A DNA stretch of 6,105 nucleotides from Bacteroidota bacterium. GTDB lineage: Bacteria > Bacteroidota > Bacteroidia > Chitinophagales > Chitinophagaceae. Shown one piece after another: positions 1 through 5,958 of the stretch. A program made the position numbers and the translations under genes. The notes below the pieces were generated by a model that was not told the origin of the DNA, ran no database searches, and saw nothing but the letters and a program-made list of their open reading frames with translations. The DNA is taken from contig JAEYOL010000337.1 of assembly GCA_023411775.1 (NCBI GenBank), positions 1 to 6,105 of the forward strand, in the 5' to 3' direction. Each line of letters starts with the position of its first letter. Position 1 is the first letter of the stretch.

Positions 1-123
1 ATAACCTCAAATTCTTTTAGGATACGGAGTACACAGAGGTTTACACAAAGTGCACAGAGAATAATCCGTGAACATCCGTGTAATCCGTGGCCACCTCGCT
101 GCCGCAGGCAGTCGGGATTTGTA
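1..123. repeat. Repeat unit 1 (123 bp)
   Basis: This unit runs from ATAACCTCAAATTC to GGGATTTGTA. It holds an AT-rich head, a section with ACACAGAGG and GCACAGAG words, the TCCGTG triplet at 65-89 and the hairpin CTGCC-GCA-GGCAG at 99-111. By eye it differs from unit 2 at about 10 of 123 positions, but from the 91-bp unit 3 at only two positions. The left border of the array lies outside the window, so this may not be the first unit. Confidence 0.9.
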
Positions 124-246
124 ATAACCTAAATTTCTTTTAGGACACGGAGTACACAAAGGTTTACACAAAAGGCACAGAGAATAATCCGTGGAAATCC
201 GTGTAATCCGTGGCCACCTCCCTGCCGCAGGCAGTCAGGATTTGTA
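124..246. repeat. Repeat unit 2 (123 bp)
   Basis: This is an exact-length second copy, offset by 123 bp from unit 1 with no insertion or deletion. Its differences include the head (ATAACCTAAATTTC), AAAGG in place of AGAGG, and GTGGAAATCC in place of GTGAACATCC. The hairpin at 222-234 is unchanged. The head substitutions create a TAG stop on the minus strand that units 1 and 3 lack. Confidence 0.9.
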
Positions 247-337
247 ATAACCTCAAATTCTTTTAGGACACGGAGTATACAGAGGTTTACACAAAGTGCA
301 CAGAGAATAATCCGTGAACATCCGTGTAATCCGTGGC
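247..337. repeat. Repeat unit 3, truncated after 91 bp
   Basis: This copy matches the first 91 bp of unit 1 with only two substitutions (at 269 and 278). It then departs right after CCGTGGC, before the spacer and hairpin. The lost tail is replaced by the TTCGTG module that follows. This looks like a recombination or template switch within the TCCGTG/TTCGTG words, because the new block resumes the same order: triplet, GGCCACCTCC spacer, hairpin. Confidence 0.88.
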
Positions 338-386
338 GCATTCGTGCGATTCGTGTAATTCGTGGCCACCTCCCTGCCGCAGGCAG
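338..386. repeat. Variant TTCGTG module with hairpin
   Basis: Three TTCGTG words at 341, 350 and 359 are followed by the same GGCCACCTCC spacer and hairpin (374-386) that end units 1 and 2. All three words carry the same C-to-T change relative to TCCGTG. Spacing is 9 and 9 bp rather than 10 and 9. Confidence 0.82.
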
Positions 387-443
387 TAAAAATTAATCCG
401 TGTGAATCCGTGCAATCCGTGGCTAACCTCCTGCCGAAGGCAG
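387..443. repeat. Terminal short TCCGTG module with hairpin
   Basis: TCCGTG words at 397, 407 and 416 keep the 10/9-bp spacing. They are followed by GGCTAACCTC and a hairpin with an intact CTGCC/GGCAG stem but a GAA loop in place of GCA (431-443). This module lacks the ACACAGAGG head section of the full units. It ends one base before the A-tract of the dismutase terminator. Confidence 0.82.
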
Positions 444-444
444 C

Positions 445-474
445 AAAAAAAGCTTCCCTCAATCGGAAAGCTTT
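445..474 (-). terminator. Rho-independent terminator of the superoxide dismutase gene
   Basis: Read on the minus strand, AAAGCTTTCC and GGGAAGCTTT form a 10-bp stem with one G-U pair around the 6-base loop GATTGA, followed directly by a run of T. The stem starts about 20 bases after the dismutase stop codon. On the plus strand the G-U position becomes a C-A mismatch, so the element is oriented for the minus strand. Confidence 0.85.
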
Positions 475-494
475 CTCCATGTAATAAAGTTTTA

Positions 495-1097
495 TCAACC
501 CTGCTTTGCATAATGCTCGGCTACCTTATCCCAGTTAATCACATTCCATATCGCCTTCAGGTAGTCAGGGCGTTTATTTTGATATTTTAGGTAATAAGCG
601 TGTTCCCACACATCAATACCGAGGATTGGTGTGCCTTTCACTTCTGCGACATCCATCAGCGGGTTATCCTGGTTGGGTGTGGAAGTGACTTCGAGTTTGC
701 CATCTTTTACGATCAACCATGCCCAGCCCGAACCAAAACGGGTGGCGCCCGCAGTATTCACCTTCTCCTGTAATGCTTCCAGTGAACCGAAAGTGGAGTT
801 GATCGCGTCAGCTAGTTTGCCTGAAGGTTTGCCTGCTTTACCGGAAAGCAGTTCCCAGAAAAAGCTGTGGTTCCAATGGCCACCGCCATTGTTGCGTACT
901 GCTGGTGAAATTTTACCGGCATTCGCAACCAGTTCCTCAAGCGATTTATTTTCATGTTCTGTACCGGCGATTGCCTTATTCAGATTATCAACATAAGCCT
1001 GGTGGTGTTTGCCATGATGAATTTCCATCGTCTGTTTGTCGATATGCGGTTCCAGTGCATCGTGTGCATAGGGAAGCGCAGGTAGTGTAAATGCCAT
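495..1097 (-). CDS. sodA: Superoxide dismutase, Fe/Mn family
   Basis: This 200-residue protein is the usual length for an Fe/Mn superoxide dismutase, the enzyme that converts superoxide to oxygen and hydrogen peroxide. The N-terminal helical domain (about 2-85) contains MEIHHGKHHQAYV and NNGGGHWNHSFFW; the C-terminal alpha/beta domain (about 90-195) contains the family signature DVWEHAYY. By alignment with E. coli SodA the four metal ligands are His27, His77, Asp162 and His166, all present. The second-shell glutamine is in the Mn-type place (Gln143 in NQDNPL), with Gly73 where Fe enzymes carry Gln. This suggests Mn or cambialistic use, but metal choice cannot be settled from sequence. No signal peptide is visible, so it should be cytoplasmic. 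ATG at 1097 starts directly into the conserved FTLPALPYAHDALEP segment, so the start is secure. It appears monocistronic, with its own terminator and a candidate promoter. The symbol sodA rests on the Mn-type features; sodB is the alternative. Confidence 0.97.
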   Translation of the reverse strand: MAFTLPALPYAHDALEPHIDKQTMEIHHGKHHQAYVDNLNKAIAGTEHENKSLEELVANAGKISPAVRNNGGGHWNHSFFWELLSGKAGKPSGKLADAINSTFGSLEALQEKVNTAGATRFGSGWAWLIVKDGKLEVTSTPNQDNPLMDVAEVKGTPILGIDVWEHAYYLKYQNKRPDYLKAIWNVINWDKVAEHYAKQG

Positions 1098-1340
1098 AAC
1101 TATTGAATTTAAAATGTAGAAATCTGATTACTATATACAACGGATAACAAATTTATTACGTTCCGGTTGACGGCAGGCCAAATAAGGTGATCAGTTTAAA
1201 ATTCTGCGTGTTTTTGCAGGTTTTTGAAACTTTAAGCATAGTGTTTCTCAATTTTTTCCAGAGTTTGCAGATTTATAAGCCGCTTTTTGCCTAATTTTCA
1301 TGTCTTCAATTACAACTGCATCATTAAAAAACTAATTCAA
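1098..1340. other. Divergent intergenic region between sodA and the susC-like gene
   Basis: These 243 bp separate two divergent genes. The sodA-proximal half holds the candidate sodA promoter. The half next to the transporter gene is T-rich, with two GTTTTTG words (starting at 1210 and 1220) and a run of T at 1252-1257. It ends in an A-rich stretch just before the transporter ATG, typical of start regions in this phylum. I could not find a convincing promoter for the transporter operon, and I see no riboswitch, tRNA or small ORF here. Confidence 0.6.
1148..1182 (-). promoter_or_regulatory. Candidate Bacteroidota-type promoter for the dismutase gene
   Basis: On the minus strand a perfect TAnnTTTG box (TAAATTTG, plus positions 1148-1155) lies 23 bp downstream of a TTTG box (1179-1182). 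This matches the -7/-33 pattern of the primary sigma factor in this phylum, though the spacing is at the long end of the usual range. Transcription would start near 1141, giving a leader of roughly 45 bases. No Shine-Dalgarno sequence is seen before the ATG, which is common in the phylum. Boxes this short can occur by chance in AT-rich DNA. Confidence 0.45.
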
Positions 1341-4300
1341 ATGAGAACTATCATCCATCTTATCTGTTGGCTGATGATACTCCCCTTGGGTGTATTTAGC
1401 CAAACTCGGGTTTTGACGGGGACGGTAAAAACAAACAACGGCGATCCGGTTCCATTCGCTACAGTAGAGCAGAAAGGTACCACGACAGTCGTAAATGCCA
1501 ATGAAAATGGCCAGTACAGTATTCCGGTAGCAGGATCCAATGTAGTACTGGTGGTGAGTTCCGCGGGTTTTGCCGCTCGCGAGATCACTGTGGGCGCCGC
1601 GTCAACCTTTGAAATCAATCTAGAATCATCAGGTAATCTATCCGAAGTCGTGGTCACCGCTTTCGGTATCAAGAAAGAAAAGCGGGAACTCGGATTTACG
1701 GTACAACAGGTCGACAATAAAGACCTAAACATCAATCGTCAATCCAATGTTGTAAATGCACTCCAGGGTAAAGTGGCGGGTGTGCAGATTTCCAGTTCAG
1801 GTGGTGGCCCCGGGCAGGGCGCAAGGATTTTGATCCGCGGTATTAACTCACTCGACGGGGGAAGAAATAACCAGCCGTTATTTATTGTCGACGGAGTTGA
1901 GATCGACAACAGCACTTATACAACAGGTGGTGCAGAGACCCGCGGTATGTCAAACAGGGCTGCCGACATCAATCCTGACGATATTGAAACTGTTTCGGTA
2001 TTGCGTGGCGGTGCTGCTACGGCACTTTATGGTATCAGGGCTGCCAACGGCGCAATTTTGATCACCACAAAATCTGCCCGCGCCGGCAAGATCAGGGTAG
2101 GTTACAGTGGCATGTATAGTATAGATGAGATTAACAAAATACCCGATGTACAGGATAAATTCTCCATGGGTTACCTTGGTGTATATGACCCCCAGAGTTT
2201 CTGGCCTTCATGGGGACCCCCGGTTGCTCAAGCCAAAGCGCTTGATCCAACACACCCCGACAGGGTCTTTAATAATTTCGATCGCGGTTATCGCCAGGGG
2301 CACCAGACACGTCATACCATCAACCTGACAGGCGGAACTGAGACAGTACAACTTGCTGGATCGATGTCATACTTTCAACAGGATGGTATCATTCCCTTCA
2401 GCGATTACAAAAGTTATAATGCAAGACTGAATTCCCAGTTCAATATCAGCCCGAAATTTAAAGCTGGAGCATCAGTTAACTTCATCAATTCAGGTGGTGG
2501 CCGTGTGAATTCAGACAGGTATGGCGAACAATTGATCTATTGGTCGCAACGCTGGGATGTGATGGACTACATTAAACCTGACGGCACCCAGAAAAACTAT
2601 GGACCTGAAAATGATAATCCGGTTTATACGTTAGCTACCAATCGTTTTGTAGACAATGTAAACCGTACCATTGCAAGCGCCTATTTTAACTATACGCCTG
2701 TAAAATGGTTAACCTTTAGCTATAGGTTTGGTAACGACTTTTACGTTGATGCTCGTACTCACACGGCACCCGGACCAAAAGGTACAGTGGGAGAATTGAT
2801 CAATGGTGATAATGGTATGGGCTTTATCAGTGAGTATAACCTCAAGAGCAGGATTATTACATCCACCGCTATGGCAAATATCAACCATAACATCACCGAT
2901 GATTTCAGTGTTGATTTCAAACTTGGTCATGACTTAAGGGATTCCAGGGTAAGAAGAGTGAGCACTGAGGGTGATACACTCGTAGTGCCTGACCTTTTCC
3001 TGATGCAAAACACTAAGAGAGTTCTGGCCAACAGTTATATTTATGATTACAGGAACTATGGTGTCTTTGCTGATCTAACACTGGGTTGGAAAAATCTTTT
3101 GTTCCTGAACGTTACCGGTCGTAATGACTGGACTTCGACACTTTCTCCCGACAACAGGAGTTATTTCTATCCTTCAGCGAGCCTAAGCTATGTTTTCAGC
3201 GAGCAGATATCATTGCCAAGGTGGTTTGACTATGGTAAGCTTAAATTTTCTTATGCAAAACTCGGTAAGGATGGTGAACCCTATGCTATCGTAACTGGTT
3301 TTGTACCCGGTACGCCGATCGGCTCTTCCGTTCCTTTCACACAGGTGAATACGTTGGGTAATCCCAACCTGAGACCCGAGTTTACTTCTACTTATGAACT
3401 CGGTACTGAGCTGCGTTTCCTGAAGAATCGTCTCGGCCTCGAGGTTACAGTCTATCAGTCGAAGAGTAAGGACCTGATCGTGCCGGCTAAAATATCTAAT
3501 GCAACCGGCTATGATGAAGCACAGGTAAATGCTGGTGAACTCGAAAATAAAGGTCTGGAAATTACTTTATCTGCTATACCGGTAAAGACCAGGAACCTGA
3601 CCTGGGAAATGCGCTATAATTTCTCTACCAATACAAATAAGGTCATCAAACTGAACGAAGGTCTGAATGAAATTGTATTAGGTTCACAGTTTGGATATAG
3701 CAGCTCAACTGTTACCTCCAAACTGACACCTGGCTATGCATACGGTGCGATGTATGGCAGAAGCTACAGACGTTATTATGGTTCTAAAGTAGACGATGGA
3801 GTTACAATTGCGAAGGATCAACCCTGGTTGATCGGTGCAAATGGTTTCCCCGTCATCGATACAAGGCAACGTTATCTTGGAAATTCCTTCCCCAAATGGA
3901 TATTCAATACTACGCAAACCGTGAGTTACAAAAATTTCTCACTGTCAGCATTACTTGATGTTCGCGAAGGTCAGTATCGTTACAACCAGTTTGCCAACTT
4001 CATGGCGGCATTTGGAACTGCGAAGTTCACTGAGAACAGAACAGAGATGATCGTATTTGATGGTGTACTCGCCGATGGGTCACCCAATACCAAATCAGTA
4101 TATCTCGGGCAGGCAGTAGGTCCGGATGGTGTGGACTATGGTAATGGTTATTATCGTAACTATTATCGTGGTGCATCCGAATTTTTTATCGAAGATGCAT
4201 CATGGATTAGGTTGAGGTCAGTTTCACTCGCTTATACCGTTCCGGCTAATATACTTTCCAAAACAAAAGCAATCACTGGCGCTACCATTTCTTTTACCGG

Positions 4301-4448
4301 CAACAACCTTTGGTTGAAAACTGATTTTACAGGATTTGATCCTGAATCGAGCTCAAACCCCGCTGGTAGCAATACTTCAGATGCATTTTCAGGATTTACT
4401 TATCCCGGCATTCGGAGTTACCTGGTTAGCTTAAACCTTCAATTCTAA
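1341..4448 (+). CDS. SusC/RagA family TonB-dependent outer-membrane transporter
   Basis: This 1035-residue protein is of normal SusC length. A signal peptide (about 1-20, hydrophobic core CWLMILPLGVF, likely cut before QTR) is followed by a carboxypeptidase-regulatory-like domain (about 24-96). Next come a TonB-box-like SEVVVTAFG (101-109), the plug domain (about 115-245: GKVAGVQI, ILIRGINSL, PLFIVDGVEIDN, NPDDIETVSVLRGG, LYGIRAANGAILITT) and a long beta-barrel. Barrel motifs typical of the family include GRNDWTST near 593 and NPNLRPE near 674. It ends in LNLQF with a terminal aromatic residue, as outer-membrane barrels do. There is no STN domain before the carboxypeptidase-like domain, so direct coupling to a FecR-type anti-sigma factor is not expected. 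ATG at 1341 is preferred over an upstream in-frame TTG at 1287, because only the former puts the signal peptide at the N-terminus. It is the first gene of an operon with the susD-like gene. Substrate unknown. Confidence 0.96.
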   Translation: MRTIIHLICWLMILPLGVFSQTRVLTGTVKTNNGDPVPFATVEQKGTTTVVNANENGQYSIPVAGSNVVLVVSSAGFAAREITVGAASTFEINLESSGNLSEVVVTAFGIKKEKRELGFTVQQVDNKDLNINRQSNVVNALQGKVAGVQISSSGGGPGQGARILIRGINSLDGGRNNQPLFIVDGVEIDNSTYTTGGAETRGMSNRAADINPDDIETVSVLRGGAATALYGIRAANGAILITTKSARAGKIRVGYSGMYSIDEINKIPDVQDKFSMGYLGVYDPQSFWPSWGPPVAQAKALDPTHPDRVFNNFDRGYRQGHQTRHTINLTGGTETVQLAGSMSYFQQDGIIPFSDYKSYNARLNSQFNISPKFKAGASVNFINSGGGRVNSDRYGEQLIYWSQRWDVMDYIKPDGTQKNYGPENDNPVYTLATNRFVDNVNRTIASAYFNYTPVKWLTFSYRFGNDFYVDARTHTAPGPKGTVGELINGDNGMGFISEYNLKSRIITSTAMANINHNITDDFSVDFKLGHDLRDSRVRRVSTEGDTLVVPDLFLMQNTKRVLANSYIYDYRNYGVFADLTLGWKNLLFLNVTGRNDWTSTLSPDNRSYFYPSASLSYVFSEQISLPRWFDYGKLKFSYAKLGKDGEPYAIVTGFVPGTPIGSSVPFTQVNTLGNPNLRPEFTSTYELGTELRFLKNRLGLEVTVYQSKSKDLIVPAKISNATGYDEAQVNAGELENKGLEITLSAIPVKTRNLTWEMRYNFSTNTNKVIKLNEGLNEIVLGSQFGYSSSTVTSKLTPGYAYGAMYGRSYRRYYGSKVDDGVTIAKDQPWLIGANGFPVIDTRQRYLGNSFPKWIFNTTQTVSYKNFSLSALLDVREGQYRYNQFANFMAAFGTAKFTENRTEMIVFDGVLADGSPNTKSVYLGQAVGPDGVDYGNGYYRNYYRGASEFFIEDASWIRLRSVSLAYTVPANILSKTKAITGATISFTGNNLWLKTDFTGFDPESSSNPAGSNTSDAFSGFTYPGIRSYLVSLNLQF

Positions 4449-4458
4449 ATTTGGAACT

Positions 4459-5871
4459 ATGTTAAAGAAAATAATATATATAGCGCTTTTGCCGATGCTG
4501 GTAGCCAGCATGTCAGGCTGTAAAAAGGGTTATCTCGATATTAACCAGTCTAACCCTAATCAAACGGATAACCCGCCGATAGGTGCGTTATTGTCATACG
4601 TGACTTCAGAAACGGGGCTCAACGTATATCGTGCTGGATATTTCACATCTTACTATATGCAATACCTGGCTTCTTCTACCATATCAAGCGGATCGGATAC
4701 ATACGATGATGTGGATCGGAGCAGCATCTGGCAAACTGTATACAACGTAATAACTGATAGCCGGGTAATGATAGAGGTGGCTGAGGAAGCCAATGGCTAC
4801 CATCACATAGGTGTGGCAAAACTGACTGAAGCGATGAACATGAGCCTTCTCATCGATCTCTTTGGTGATGTACCTTACAGCGAAGCCTGGGATAAAAGCA
4901 ATTTTAAACCGGCGTACGACAACGCCCAGGATGTTTACAACGCCTGCCTGGCCCTGATTGATGCAGCGCTTACAGAGTTTAATAAAGCCGATCCTGGTGT
5001 TGCGCTTGATGCAGCCAATGACTTAATACATGGCGGAAATGTAAATGCGTGGAAAAAAACAGCCAATGCATTAAAGGCAAGATTGCTTAACAGGGTAAGC
5101 AAGACAGCTGGTTACAATTCTGCAAGTATCCTGGCAGCTCTTGCTGGTGCATACACGTCCAACGCCGATGATGCGCAGCTGAGCAGCTTTGTGGCACGCA
5201 GTCCCTGGAACCAGGTAGCTTACAATAATACAGTCCTTTTGTTAGATGGATGGCTCAGCGAACAGTATGTAGATGCACTCGACGGCACAACTTATGGTTA
5301 TACGGATCCTCGTCTTCCCCTGGTTGCAACGCTTACCAAATTTAGCGACTATCGTGGCACACCGAATGGTGCAGGTCGTGTAGGTACCGGTACGGATGAT
5401 GAGGAGAGCTATCTTTCTGTTGATGGATTTTACTCCAAAGCCGGTGCACCATTACAACTCATCACTTATGCCGAAATGAAATTCATCGAATCTGAAGCAA
5501 AATTCGCGACCGATAAACCAGGATCATACCAGGCCTACCTCGATGGTATTGCAGCCCATATGGACAAACTGGGTGTAAGCCCCGCGAATAAAGCGGCATA
5601 CCTTGCAAACCCTGCTGTATCAGTAGGCTCCGGGGCTTTTACCAAAGAGCTTTTATTTAAGGAAAAATATATAGCCATGTTCCTGCATCCCGAATCCTGG
5701 ACCGATGCACGCAGGAATGACTACAACTATGAGGACTTTAGTTTGCCTGCCAACTCAGTACTTAATACATTTATACGCCGGGTAGGATATCCGTCTACCG
5801 AAGTAGCCAGGAATGGAGAGAATGTACCGTCCATTTCCGGACTCGACCAGAAACTTTGGTGGGATCAATAA
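4459..5871 (+). CDS. SusD/RagB family nutrient-binding outer-membrane lipoprotein
   Basis: This 470-residue protein is the expected partner of the SusC-like barrel, acting as the surface lid that captures the nutrient. It starts with a lipoprotein signal: KK, a hydrophobic core and the lipobox SMSGC, giving lipidated Cys21, followed by KKGYLDINQSNPN. Family features include LIDLFGDVPYSEAW (131-144), NAWKKTANALKARLLNRVSK (196-215), LITYAEMKFIESEA (334-347), KEKYIAMFLHPESWTDARRNDY (401-422) and a C-terminal KLWWDQ. The A-L-K-A-R-L-L-N-R segment and the ESWTDARRNDY segment resemble the SusD-like subgroup often called SusD_2 (PF12771) more than classical starch-type SusD; this assignment is from memory of the family. 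The ATG lies 10 bp after the transporter stop, so the genes are co-transcribed and probably translationally close. No catalytic domain is present. Substrate cannot be read from the sequence; no enzyme gene is adjacent within the window. Confidence 0.95.
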   Translation: MLKKIIYIALLPMLVASMSGCKKGYLDINQSNPNQTDNPPIGALLSYVTSETGLNVYRAGYFTSYYMQYLASSTISSGSDTYDDVDRSSIWQTVYNVITDSRVMIEVAEEANGYHHIGVAKLTEAMNMSLLIDLFGDVPYSEAWDKSNFKPAYDNAQDVYNACLALIDAALTEFNKADPGVALDAANDLIHGGNVNAWKKTANALKARLLNRVSKTAGYNSASILAALAGAYTSNADDAQLSSFVARSPWNQVAYNNTVLLLDGWLSEQYVDALDGTTYGYTDPRLPLVATLTKFSDYRGTPNGAGRVGTGTDDEESYLSVDGFYSKAGAPLQLITYAEMKFIESEAKFATDKPGSYQAYLDGIAAHMDKLGVSPANKAAYLANPAVSVGSGAFTKELLFKEKYIAMFLHPESWTDARRNDYNYEDFSLPANSVLNTFIRRVGYPSTEVARNGENVPSISGLDQKLWWDQ

Positions 5872-5892
5872 GCAGATTGTTCTCGTAATTAG

Positions 5893-5923
5893 AAAAAGGG
5901 TCGCATTATTTGCGGCCCTTTTT
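5893..5923 (+). terminator. Strong rho-independent terminator, able to act in both directions
   Basis: AAAAAGGGTCGCA and TGCGGCCCTTTTT form a 13-bp stem (one T-G pair) around the loop TTATT, beginning 21 bases after the susD-like stop codon. An A-run on the left arm and a T-run on the right arm make it nearly symmetrical. On the minus strand it lies 35 bases after the stop codon of the convergent deaminase-like gene, so it probably terminates both transcripts. Confidence 0.93.
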
Positions 5924-5958
5924 GTGCTTAAACATTAAACTGCAAAGATTTACTATCT

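Larger units (their letters stand above)
1..443. repeat. Modular intergenic repeat array built on TCCGTG triplets and small hairpins
   Basis: This 443-bp stretch has no credible gene and consists almost wholly of related repeat modules. Two full 123-bp units start at 1 and 124, and a third starting at 247 is identical in layout for 91 bp. The core word TCCGTG occurs in groups of three at 65/75/84, 188/198/207, 311/321/330 and 397/407/416, always spaced 10 then 9 bp. A variant group of TTCGTG sits at 341/350/359. Four hairpins of the form CTGCC-N3-GGCAG lie at 99-111, 222-234, 374-386 and 431-443. The array continues beyond the left edge, so its full length is unknown. From general familiarity, CACGGATTACACGGAT-like words (the minus-strand reading) recur between genes in many Bacteroidota and other environmental genomes, but no function is known to me. 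Reading frames across it are by-products of the repeat. Confidence 0.93.

Noticed and set aside
1..443. CRISPR array
   Set aside because: The repeat unit is 123 bp with no unique spacers of uniform size; the short words are only 6 bases and spaced 9-10 bp apart. No cas genes are visible.
1..443. Plasmid or phage replication origin with iterons
   Set aside because: The TCCGTG words resemble iterons in spacing, but there is no replication initiator gene, no DnaA-box cluster and no AT-rich unwinding region beside them. The neighbouring genes look chromosomal.
1..443. Insertion sequence or transposon remnant
   Set aside because: No transposase fragment, terminal inverted repeats or target-site duplication could be found in or around the array.
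129..511. Short overlapping minus-strand reading frames (129-341, 253-498, 287-511)
   Set aside because: Their peptides are direct readings of the repeat words, they overlap one another, and two run into the dismutase 3' end. No start signals or family likeness are seen.
1264..1299. Possible promoter for the SusC-like operon (TTTG at 1264, TAATTTTC at 1292)
   Set aside because: The downstream box misses the final G of TAnnTTTG and the 24-bp spacing is longer than usual. In T-rich DNA this is too weak to list.
1287..1340. Upstream TTG start for the SusC-like gene
   Set aside because: It would place 18 extra residues, including polar ones, before a clean signal peptide. The ATG at 1341 begins directly with a charged residue and a hydrophobic core, and is preceded by an A-rich stretch.
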